Shown in pieces: positions 9,299-17,040 of a DNA stretch of 64,000 nucleotides. This DNA is from Microcoleus vaginatus WJT46-NPBG5 (GTDB lineage Bacteria > Cyanobacteriota > Cyanobacteriia > Cyanobacteriales > Oscillatoriaceae), in NCBI GenBank assembly GCA_019359355.1, contig JAHHHM010000008.1, forward strand, positions 158,694-222,693. Direction: 5' to 3'. The first letter of the stretch is position 1. Every line of letters starts with the position of its first letter. The translations under genes and the position numbers were made by a program. The notes beneath the pieces were generated by a model. That model saw only the letters and a program-made list of their open reading frames with translations. It was not told where the DNA came from and did no database searches.

Positions 9299-9411
9299 AT
9301 GCACAGTCTCCCTAACGATTTAGAGAGACTTTCAACCTTAACTTTTATTTAGCTGTCAGCCGATTAAATTCTATTCTAGCTTTTCGATACTCACGGCTGG
9401 CTAACTTGCAA

Positions 9412-9515
9412 CCGGCATCTCAGAACCGCTTAATCTGGCTCAGCTTGCATCTACCATCTGAGCCGATCAATGCGGCTAGATATGGGGCTGCTACGTGCCG
9501 GTGAGAGGTATAGCT
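9412..9515 (+). repeat. Hairpin repeat flanking DUF4145 gene, copy 2
   Basis: The same stem GGCTCAG (9437-9443) and CTGAGCC (9458-9464) as copy 1 is followed by ATCAATGCGGCTAGAT and GTGCCGGTGAG. It lies in the same orientation as copy 1 on the far side of the DUF4145 gene. Confidence 0.75.
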
Positions 9516-9585
9516 TATTAGAAATGCGTTTCTAGAAAGTCATTGTTACACAATTATGACTGCCGACAAAATCCCAGCCTAGACT

Positions 9586-10041
9586 TCACTCTTCCACGGG
9601 ATGAAACAGTTCTCCAACCCGTCTCCAAAGTCGTTTGCCCGGATCTCGATGTCTGCACCATTGCTGAAATTCAGTTTCTCCTTTGCTTGCCACCTCTAAC
9701 AGCAGTTCTGAACTCACCCCCATTCTGCGTGCAAGTTCCTCACGGCTAAGGGATTGCAACATGGGATGGGGTTGGGATGCGCCCCCTTTGCGTTGTGCTG
9801 GGCGAGTTTGTGCCAATTGCTCCAAAGCGCCGATCCTCGAAAGCACCTGTTGCATTTGGGTTTTCAATGCGGCCACCTCAGCTTCTACATCCGGGTGTGC
9901 ATTGGGTGTGTCAAAGAATTGCTTCACCATCCGCACTAACGCTGCACTCTCGCTGATGTGTTCCTGTTCCATGTACTCGCGCAGTTGGGCGTAATAGTCC
10001 TGGGGCAAATACCCAACAATTCGCTTGTTTTCTGTGGCCAT
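9586..10041 (-). CDS. Ribbon-helix-helix-like coiled-coil protein
   Basis: The 151-residue protein of unknown function starts with a short basic segment and a putative ribbon-helix-helix region (RIVGYLPQDYYAQLREYMEQ, then ISESAALVRMVKQFF). A coiled-coil stretch follows (~residues 55-80, VAALKTQMQQVLSRIGALEQ), and then a region that looks like a small helix-turn-helix (SREELARRMGVSSELLLEVA). The architecture suggests a DNA-binding regulator of the plasmid/mobile-element kind. It is separate from the restriction operon. Confidence 0.6.
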   Translation of the reverse strand: MATENKRIVGYLPQDYYAQLREYMEQEHISESAALVRMVKQFFDTPNAHPDVEAEVAALKTQMQQVLSRIGALEQLAQTRPAQRKGGASQPHPMLQSLSREELARRMGVSSELLLEVASKGETEFQQWCRHRDPGKRLWRRVGELFHPVEE

Positions 10042-10173
10042 TGATATGCCGGCGTTTGTGTTGATAGCATATTTTAGCCTGTGAGTGTGCCATCAGTTGT
10101 TACTAGGGTGGGAGTAAATGTGTGTTGTGGACGGCATTTATTAGCACGTAACGGCACACTTGAGTAGTACAAT

Positions 10174-10252
10174 CACGCCGACCCATCTTTTTTTTGCTCG
10201 CCAAGCTCTCATCCTTTCTCTGTCACGGTTCCAGCTTCCTTGTTACCCCCCC
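10174..10252 (-). mobile_element. Solo IS end, inverse of 63776-63853
   Basis: About 75 bases here match the reverse complement of the sequence immediately upstream of the IS4-like transposase start at 63880. Shared words include GCTCTCATCCTTTCTCTGTCA, CAGCTTCCTTGTTACCCCC and CGACCCAT. No transposase follows on the minus strand, so this is a leftover terminal fragment of the same IS type. Confidence 0.6.
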
Positions 10253-10327
10253 CCAGCATTCTGACTAAACATACCAGTAAGTCTGCTGAAGATTGGGGAG
10301 AAAAACTCTACAAAAAGGCAAAATAAA

Positions 10328-11512
10328 TTATAAACCAGTAAATTGTGTAAATAGTTCAGCTATTTCTGCTTCATCCTCGATTGCAAACGATAAGTAGCTG
10401 CTCTTTAAAATCCCGTAATGAATTTTACCTTTTTGACTATTTATACAGTCTTCAAGCATATCTTGCAGAAAGTCTTTTAAGTCCTGCTCGTTTAATTCAA
10501 CTACTTTTCGACGCCACCTACGTCCGTCTCCAGAAAGCCCATCTCGAATTGTTCCAATAACGTAGCGTAATCTATCATGCCATCTTGCTTCCAACTTAAA
10601 CACCCTGTTGAGATTGTCAATTCTACGAGAAGGCGTACCATCTTTCTCTGTAAGACTTGGTAGGTGTACACCCTCCTTATTACGAGTTACTTTAACTTCA
10701 ATACTATCTATAGCAGGATTAAGATAGGGAAGAAACGTATGTACTAACGGCTGTGTACTATTCTCTGGATCTACAGGATCTTCTTCTTTTTTGAATGTCA
10801 GATTACATGCCTCGCAAAGGGATACTAGGTTAGCGTGGTGAACAGAAAGGAAAGGGTACTTTCTCTTTGGAAAAAAATGATCTAAATTTCCATATATTTT
10901 TGTTTGTACTTTCGAATTTCTTCCTTTTCCTCTCTGGCGTTGTACCCGATCAGGTCGGGGGGAATCGCAAGCTGGACAAACCTCTATATCGTCATTCACT
11001 CTCCAAAATTCCGATACAAAATCTATCCGTTTAAAAGATTCGACATTTCCATGAACAGCTTCTGGAAAGCCATCTTCTAGAAGCTTAGTGTAGAATACCT
11101 CCATCAAATCTTTTAGAGCTTCTTGAATTGGAACATTTAAACGAGTTTTGTACCAGAACTCAAATGTAGGCTTGTTGAAACAGTTGCAGAATTGGATATC
11201 ATTATCGAAAGCATCTAGCACAACCAAACTGACTGTTTGATGTGCTTGAGCAGCTTTGATCAGTTTAACTAAGCCCTTCTGTAAATCACTTTGTTCGCGG
11301 CTACCATCTCTTTTATTTACCCAAAGTTTTTTCCTCCATAACCAAACACCTATATCGCCACTAAACTTTGAATAAATTTCGTTTTCAACGATTGCACCTT
11401 CAACAGAAATAGATGTTTTAGGATCACACGCAAAGGCAAGTATCTGGCGCTGAAATGCAAAAATTTTTTTAAACTGTTCTTCACAGTTTGGTAAATTAAT
11501 TTTGTGAAGCAT
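10328..11512 (-). CDS. HNH nuclease, PtuB-like effector
   Basis: The 394-residue protein carries a zinc-braced HNH nuclease: CPAC at residues 179-182, NLDHFFPKRKYP at ~209-220 supplying the metal-binding His, and LCEACN at ~232-237. An uncharacterised N-terminal domain (~1-170) and a helical C-terminus surround it. The combination of an AAA ATPase followed by an HNH protein matches the layout of Septu (PtuA-PtuB) systems, in which the HNH component is the nuclease effector. Its ATG overlaps the ATPase reading frame by 17 bases, so the two are probably translated together as the last genes of the hsd operon. It is longer than typical PtuB, so it may be a distinct subtype. Confidence 0.75.
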   Translation of the reverse strand: MLHKINLPNCEEQFKKIFAFQRQILAFACDPKTSISVEGAIVENEIYSKFSGDIGVWLWRKKLWVNKRDGSREQSDLQKGLVKLIKAAQAHQTVSLVVLDAFDNDIQFCNCFNKPTFEFWYKTRLNVPIQEALKDLMEVFYTKLLEDGFPEAVHGNVESFKRIDFVSEFWRVNDDIEVCPACDSPRPDRVQRQRGKGRNSKVQTKIYGNLDHFFPKRKYPFLSVHHANLVSLCEACNLTFKKEEDPVDPENSTQPLVHTFLPYLNPAIDSIEVKVTRNKEGVHLPSLTEKDGTPSRRIDNLNRVFKLEARWHDRLRYVIGTIRDGLSGDGRRWRRKVVELNEQDLKDFLQDMLEDCINSQKGKIHYGILKSSYLSFAIEDEAEIAELFTQFTGL

Positions 11513-13454
11513 TCGATTGTCGTTCTCTTAAGGCTCTTAAACGTCGGCGAAATTCAAATTGGTAATAGCCAGGGCCAAGTTTCTGTTGAAGAAGTTCGAG
11601 GGTGTCGCTAACCTGAATATCTTGGTTAGGTCTTTGTTGCTGGGCATAATGACTAATAGAGTTGAGAGTATTGAGGAGGTAGGCCTCAATATCTTCACTG
11701 TTGCCATCTCCATATTGATGAGGGAGTTCTCGCATAAATTCTCTAAGTTGGTCAAACTCACGAGAATTTTGTACAACATCATCGCTATTCATCTGCCAGA
11801 TTGCTTCGACCTCATCGGGATGAGCAGCTAGTATCAGGACTAAATCAAGAAATTCGGTGGCTCGTTGTCCTACACTCTCAGGCGCACCAAAAACATCTAT
11901 CATAATTTCATTGGGTGAAGCTCCGAACGTGGGGATTCGTGGCTCAATAATGGCGATCATACCATTAATTTCATTTTTATAGAGCAGGGTAATCTCGGTA
12001 TCAAATACATCTGTCAGTGAGATACTAGAGTGCGTGGAAATAATTACTTCAGTTGTATTATCTCGCAGGCTGGTGTCAATTACATCAACAATTTCACGTT
12101 TCCAAACGTCGTTGAAGTGGGTTTCTGGCTCATCCAAAATCATCAAGGCATCGTTTTCGCCTTGCAGCAGTTGAAATAAAGCCATACGTCCCAAAAATAC
12201 CCGTTCCCCGTCACTTAGCCAGTTGTAGAGCAAAATATCTTCCACATTCCGTTTGCAGAAGGTCATTGTTAAGTCTTGGAGCCAGGCTTGTTCTTGCCAG
12301 GAGAGCAGTTGTTTAAAGATATCGAAGGGGGTGATTTCATCGATCGCAGTATCAATTTTGTCGCAGATTGCTCGAATGAGGGCGGCACAAGTGCTAGTAT
12401 CAACATCGGTTTGATCCGGCAGGGAGCGACGCAGGTCAAAGATGAGTTTCTGTACATCGCTTGGAACGGGTTCACGGATGACGGCAGTGGCTATGTCATA
12501 GAGGCGGGCCAGTGCGCTGGTCTGCTGGGAAAAGCGGGTGGGTTTAAAGAGGATTTGAAAATTAACGTTAATCAACCAAAGCCAGTCAATTTTATTGAAC
12601 AGTCCCCGCAACCCGGTCATTGGTTCACGATTTTGGATACTTTGCTCGATGCGCTTGCGGTAAGCTGGTTCTTCCTCTTCGGTGGGCATTTCCTGAAAGT
12701 CTTTTCGGGCTTGGTGCAGCGCAACAGCAAAGAAGATAAGTTTAAGAGATTGGGGAGAGACATAATAGCCGATGCTGGCAGTTTGCGCTCCGTCAGAAGT
12801 TAGCTCTGGCTCTAGTAGAGGCTCTAATCCTTCTTGTTCTCGATACAGTTTTTCTTCACCTAAATTCCAATTAAGAGGGCGTTCTTCTTCAGGGGTAATT
12901 TCCTCAAATACGGCATCGGGTAAATTTTCACGTTCGGTCTGCTGATTGGCAAACAGACTTGCCCAGGCTTCAGTTGCGCCAGAGGTGTAGGCTAGCAGAA
13001 CTTTAGGGAGATAAGGACGAATCGTACTACCGAGTTGATCGCCACGAAAAAGGAGTGAAATTCCCGAAACATCGGTTTCAAAATTTTCAATGGGAATGTT
13101 TTCTAGTGCTTCCCAATCCTGCTCGTCAGGTAAGGGTGGCTCAAATACAGCGAAGATAGCTGCGGATGAAGGGGAGTCCTGTGGATAATGCAAATATACG
13201 GTTGCAGGGCGCTCTTCTTCGCCAATTTTTTCCAGATCGTAGGCAAATGTAACCCGAAAAGGCGGTAATCGTTTTCTTTCCAGGCTGAGAAAAATTTCTG
13301 AGAGAGTTTGCAGTAGTTGGGTTTTGCCAGTGCCGTTTACACCAACAACAAAGCGAATAGCGCATTTTCGCCCCAGGATTTGTTCCTGGTTAAAGGTAGT
13401 GATAAGTTCCTCTAAGGGCGGTGTCCCCCACAGATGTAAGTAGCGTAACCTCAC
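11496..13454 (-). CDS. Restriction-associated AAA ATPase, PtuA-like
   Basis: The 652-residue ABC/SMC-like ATPase has Walker A GVNGTGKT at 38-45, an ABC-type signature NWLSDGERVFL near 414, Walker B ALMILDEPETHF near 436-447 and H-loop ISTHSS near 472. There is no zinc-hook CxxC and no long coiled coil, which argues against RloC, and no attached anticodon-nuclease motif, which argues against PrrC. Its GTG/ATG start overlaps the hsdS stop by 4 bases and its own 3' end overlaps the HNH gene. Families annotated as restriction-system-associated AAA ATPases exist. By analogy with Septu it should hold the HNH nuclease inactive until triggered, which is inference. Confidence 0.8.
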   Translation of the reverse strand: MRLRYLHLWGTPPLEELITTFNQEQILGRKCAIRFVVGVNGTGKTQLLQTLSEIFLSLERKRLPPFRVTFAYDLEKIGEEERPATVYLHYPQDSPSSAAIFAVFEPPLPDEQDWEALENIPIENFETDVSGISLLFRGDQLGSTIRPYLPKVLLAYTSGATEAWASLFANQQTERENLPDAVFEEITPEEERPLNWNLGEEKLYREQEGLEPLLEPELTSDGAQTASIGYYVSPQSLKLIFFAVALHQARKDFQEMPTEEEEPAYRKRIEQSIQNREPMTGLRGLFNKIDWLWLINVNFQILFKPTRFSQQTSALARLYDIATAVIREPVPSDVQKLIFDLRRSLPDQTDVDTSTCAALIRAICDKIDTAIDEITPFDIFKQLLSWQEQAWLQDLTMTFCKRNVEDILLYNWLSDGERVFLGRMALFQLLQGENDALMILDEPETHFNDVWKREIVDVIDTSLRDNTTEVIISTHSSISLTDVFDTEITLLYKNEINGMIAIIEPRIPTFGASPNEIMIDVFGAPESVGQRATEFLDLVLILAAHPDEVEAIWQMNSDDVVQNSREFDQLREFMRELPHQYGDGNSEDIEAYLLNTLNSISHYAQQQRPNQDIQVSDTLELLQQKLGPGYYQFEFRRRLRALRERQSNASQN

Positions 13455-15082
13455 ACAGCATCCTTCGTTAACAATAGAACATCAATAGACTGGGTATCAT
13501 CCTGGTTTAAGTTGCGATAAGCCAATTCATAGCGTAATCCACTAGATGTAGGAGCGGGCAAAGTAACGGGAACAATGAGTCCAGTAGCAGCTAATAGCTG
13601 CAAACTCTTTTGGCCAATGTTATAGGAGATAGAATATTTTTCTTCCAGATATTCGGGAGTAAAATAGACGGTTTCTTGAATAACTAATTCGTAAATTTTT
13701 CGTTGATTTTGGCTTAAATTCCGTAACAGCTCTTTGCGATCACGGTGAAGTTCTACTCTCTTATTTTCGCTTGCTTTCTCATCAGCCAGTTCTTCTATAT
13801 CCACAGACTGAGATATTTGAAGTAGGCGATCACATTCTGCTACTGCTGCTAATTCTTCTTGATGCTGCTCTCGCCAAGTTGCGGTAAGTTCACCTGTAAA
13901 AGCTTGGGCAAGAAGAGATTGGAAAAGATCATCAGCTTTGGTTAAAGCTTCTACTTGTTTTGAAATAGTTTCACGTATTTCCTGGGCTTGCGCTGCGAAT
14001 TCTTCTTGTAGGGATAGAGGAGGAATATATATTTTAATATTTGGAATACGAGTGATTCCAAGATCACGGTTAGCGATACCATGCGTTAATAACTGAGACT
14101 GCTCATAGCAGAAACGTGAATTTAGCATATTTTCAAGCCATAAAGGATTTACTTTAATCCTATCTAGTTTCAGTAAGGCAATATGAACCCATACAGCAAT
14201 TTCTATATCAAAATCAATCACTTTTGCTAATCCAGTAGTTCCACCTTTTGTATAAAGAATATCACCAACCACTGGCTTACATTTTTTCCACTGCCTTTCT
14301 GCATCTTGTCTTGAAATAAATTTCAGATTTTCCCAAATTATTTCACCTGCTCGAACATTACGTGTCGAAAGAAAAGGGATTCCTTCATGAGAATATTTTG
14401 GGCTAACGTGAGGCCCATCTTGAACTGAGTTTACAACATCTCGAAGGGTACCATAACTCCATCCTTTAGGATTTGTTGAAGGATCTCCAAACATCTCCTG
14501 AAAAAAAGAGTATAAAAGTTGCTTTGCTTTCTCATTCGCTTGTTTTCGCAAACGACAAATTTCATCGACTTCCCGCAGAATAGCAACAATTCGTTTCTGT
14601 TCCGGTAATGGCGGCAACGGAATCGGAAGTTTAGAAAGTTCTTTACTATTGATGTTAGCCTGAGCAACTGATCTACTCATCTTATCAATATATCTGCGAT
14701 AAGTTGGCGAGCGCATGAACAAGCCAACGTAGTCAGGATCTGCTATATCTTGCCTGATACGGAATCTAATTAAATAGGATGCGAAAACCCAGGGTTCTTG
14801 ACAACTTTGATAAACAAAGCTTCGACCAACACTACCACTACGAGCTATGATAAGATCTCCGGGTTCAAGAATGTATTTAGATACATCCTGTGTTTTTTTA
14901 GATAAATACTTTGGATTTGCTAAATTTACACTACCATCATCATTGATATCAGATATTCTCAAGTATAAAAAACCCTCACCTTCTTGCTCTGCAGTTGCAT
15001 TCAACCCATATTGGATTAAAGTAGAAAGTTCGCCTAATGTTATTATTTTCCAATTAGATGGTAATTGGTTGAAATAAATCAT
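13451..15082 (-). CDS. hsdS: Type I restriction specificity subunit HsdS
   Basis: The 543-residue protein is longer than the usual 400-450. Two target-recognition halves are visible: TLGELSTLIQYGLNA at the start with its spacer motif LPIPLPPLPEQKRIV near 150-165, and GTLRDVVNSVQDGPHVSPKY near 213 with spacer IYIPPLSLQEEFAAQ near 350. Together they would define a bipartite DNA target. After the common AFTGELTATWREQHQEEL ending, an extra ~120 residues follow. Their last part (NLSQNQRKIYELVIQETVYF, then a serial-helix pattern) resembles a winged helix. The start overlaps hsdM by 4 bases and the end overlaps the ATPase by 4 bases. Confidence 0.9.
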   Translation of the reverse strand: MIYFNQLPSNWKIITLGELSTLIQYGLNATAEQEGEGFLYLRISDINDDGSVNLANPKYLSKKTQDVSKYILEPGDLIIARSGSVGRSFVYQSCQEPWVFASYLIRFRIRQDIADPDYVGLFMRSPTYRRYIDKMSRSVAQANINSKELSKLPIPLPPLPEQKRIVAILREVDEICRLRKQANEKAKQLLYSFFQEMFGDPSTNPKGWSYGTLRDVVNSVQDGPHVSPKYSHEGIPFLSTRNVRAGEIIWENLKFISRQDAERQWKKCKPVVGDILYTKGGTTGLAKVIDFDIEIAVWVHIALLKLDRIKVNPLWLENMLNSRFCYEQSQLLTHGIANRDLGITRIPNIKIYIPPLSLQEEFAAQAQEIRETISKQVEALTKADDLFQSLLAQAFTGELTATWREQHQEELAAVAECDRLLQISQSVDIEELADEKASENKRVELHRDRKELLRNLSQNQRKIYELVIQETVYFTPEYLEEKYSISYNIGQKSLQLLAATGLIVPVTLPAPTSSGLRYELAYRNLNQDDTQSIDVLLLTKDAV

Positions 15083-16962
15083 TTCTTCCCCTCTATCATT
15101 AAGAGCAAAGAGTTCAATTTAGATTGAATTTTATTCTCTAAATCTTGTAATTCAGAGATGATCTGTGCTGGAGGATCATATTTTTCAGTAATTAATGTAA
15201 GCGGTTTGTAGCGTCCAGCCGATAAATTGTAATTGTCGGCAGAAAGATCTTCTGTAGAAGATAACCAGTTTTTTGGCTCAGTTAACTCTTCAGTTTCCAG
15301 TCTTTCAAGAATCTTAACTTCAAAGGTGATAACGACAAACCAGAAGTGATAGCCAATACTGAATTTCCAAAATTCCAGTTTTTTATAATTAATGAGCTGC
15401 TGTTTCTGGATGTATAGAAGTGATTTATACCATAGATGAAGTAGAGCCTTAATCTTTTTGATTTTGTCATTAATTTCACGTTCTTCAGGCTCTTCAGATC
15501 GGATTAACTCAGTTTCAATAATAGGTTTGGCATAGGAGATTGATCGCCTTTTGGGTTCCATCGTTTGCCATTGCTTCCAAGTTTCCCCATCTACAAATGC
15601 AGGGGCAGATTCTTCAAATTGCAGTCGATATTTTAGTGTTAGATCCCACAGGTCATTTTCCTGCGGTTTGGGAGTTCGCTTGGCATCCAGCGTTTCTCCA
15701 TCCTTCGCTACCTCATAAAACCAGACCTCATCGGTTTTACCACCCTTGTTAAACAGCAAAATCGAAGTTTTCACACCTGTATAAGGTTGAAATACACCTC
15801 CTGGTAATGAAATCACCCCTCTCAAAGTGTTTTCGGCAACTAGCTTTTCTCTCAAGGTTTTGTGTGCTTTGGTTGAGCCAAACAGCACCCCTTCTGGTAC
15901 AATCACTGCTGCTCTACCACCGATCGCCAAAAGCTGCAAAATCAGTTCTATAAATAGGAGTTCGGTTTTGTTGGTTTTAAGATCCTGAAGGGTTTCACCG
16001 ATGTCTGTTTTATCTAAACTGCCTGTAAATGGTGGGTTAGCCAAAATGACGCTAAAATCACCCACTTCACCAGATTGAATCTTTTGATTAAACGCACTGC
16101 CCAGCGTATTAGCGTAGTTAACCTTCGGCTTTTCAATACCATGCTGAATCAGGTTCATCCAGCCCAAACGCACCATCGTTTTGTCAAAATCGTAGCCATA
16201 GAGCGCGTTTTCTCGGAGATATTTATCCTGTTCTGGGGAAAGATTTTCACCCACCATATTGAAGGGTCTGCCTTCCAGGGTGTTTATGGGTGTGCCATCG
16301 CCCTCAAACACCAAATTTACTGGATATGTATGGGTCTTAAGAACGTGCTGATAAGCATTAACCAAAAATCCTGCTGTGCCACAGGCTGGGTCACAAATGC
16401 GATCATTCCATTGCGGATTTACCAGATCGCACATTGTCCGAATAATGTGGCGCGGAGTCCGAAATTGTCCATTTTTTCCAGCTTCAGCAATTTCACTCAA
16501 CAAGTGTTCATAGATGTCGCCCTGTATGTCTTGATTGCGTGAGGGAATAAACAGCTTGTCTATAGTGTCGATCGCTCGCCGCAGCAATGCTGCATTGGGA
16601 ATGAGAAAGACAGCATCGCTCATCCGCCCCTGACGCTTCTCATCCTTCTTGTGGTCTGTATCGTCCTCAGAAGTTTCAGATTCAGAGTTTTGCCCTTTTT
16701 GATTATCCGTATCCAACGATCGCAGCCAGTCAAACACCTCACCCCGAACCCGCTTCAGTAAAGCATCTCCTGATAGGTGCTTAAAATTGCTCCAGCGACA
16801 CGCCTCTGGAATAACGAGGTCTTTCGGTTTCAAGTCCTCTAGCCGCTTGACAAATACCAGATAGGTAATTTGTTCGATCGCAGCTAACGGGTTAGCAATC
16901 CCACCAGACCAGAAATAATCCCACAGTTGACGAATTTCACGTTTTAGTTGCGGTGAAAGCAC
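15079..16962 (-). CDS. hsdM: Type I DNA methyltransferase subunit HsdM
   Basis: The 627-residue N6-adenine methyltransferase has an N-terminal helical domain, the SAM-binding motif ICDPACGTAGFL at ~189-200 and the catalytic ILANPPF at ~306-312. With HsdS it forms the modification enzyme and with HsdR the restriction enzyme. A charged, poorly conserved stretch lies at ~85-115 (NSESETSEDDTDHKKDEK). Residues ~510-555 are unusually aromatic and hydrophobic (LLHLWYKSLLYIQ, then FWKFSIGYHFWFVV) before a normal-looking tail (DNYNLSAGRYKPLTL). I found no frameshift explaining it. The gene lies 78 bases after hsdR and overlaps hsdS by 4. Confidence 0.92.
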   Translation of the reverse strand: MLSPQLKREIRQLWDYFWSGGIANPLAAIEQITYLVFVKRLEDLKPKDLVIPEACRWSNFKHLSGDALLKRVRGEVFDWLRSLDTDNQKGQNSESETSEDDTDHKKDEKRQGRMSDAVFLIPNAALLRRAIDTIDKLFIPSRNQDIQGDIYEHLLSEIAEAGKNGQFRTPRHIIRTMCDLVNPQWNDRICDPACGTAGFLVNAYQHVLKTHTYPVNLVFEGDGTPINTLEGRPFNMVGENLSPEQDKYLRENALYGYDFDKTMVRLGWMNLIQHGIEKPKVNYANTLGSAFNQKIQSGEVGDFSVILANPPFTGSLDKTDIGETLQDLKTNKTELLFIELILQLLAIGGRAAVIVPEGVLFGSTKAHKTLREKLVAENTLRGVISLPGGVFQPYTGVKTSILLFNKGGKTDEVWFYEVAKDGETLDAKRTPKPQENDLWDLTLKYRLQFEESAPAFVDGETWKQWQTMEPKRRSISYAKPIIETELIRSEEPEEREINDKIKKIKALLHLWYKSLLYIQKQQLINYKKLEFWKFSIGYHFWFVVITFEVKILERLETEELTEPKNWLSSTEDLSADNYNLSAGRYKPLTLITEKYDPPAQIISELQDLENKIQSKLNSLLLMIEGKK

Positions 16963-17040
16963 AGAGCCATACTCAAAATCAGCGACTAACTCATTAAGAT
17001 TACTACCAAGTTGTCACCTGAGTCACGTAGCTTAACATTC

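Noticed and set aside
12276..12803. 175-codon plus-strand frame inside the ATPase gene
   Set aside because: Fully antisense to the well-supported ATPase reading frame, with no recognisable motif; a shadow.
11496..13454. RloC or PrrC anticodon nuclease
   Set aside because: No zinc-hook CxxC, no long coiled coil and no HEPN-type nuclease motif in the ATPase; a separate HNH gene follows instead.
15079..16962. Frameshift in the odd aromatic stretch of HsdM
   Set aside because: The other two frames there are not more protein-like, and the downstream tail in the original frame is normal for HsdM.
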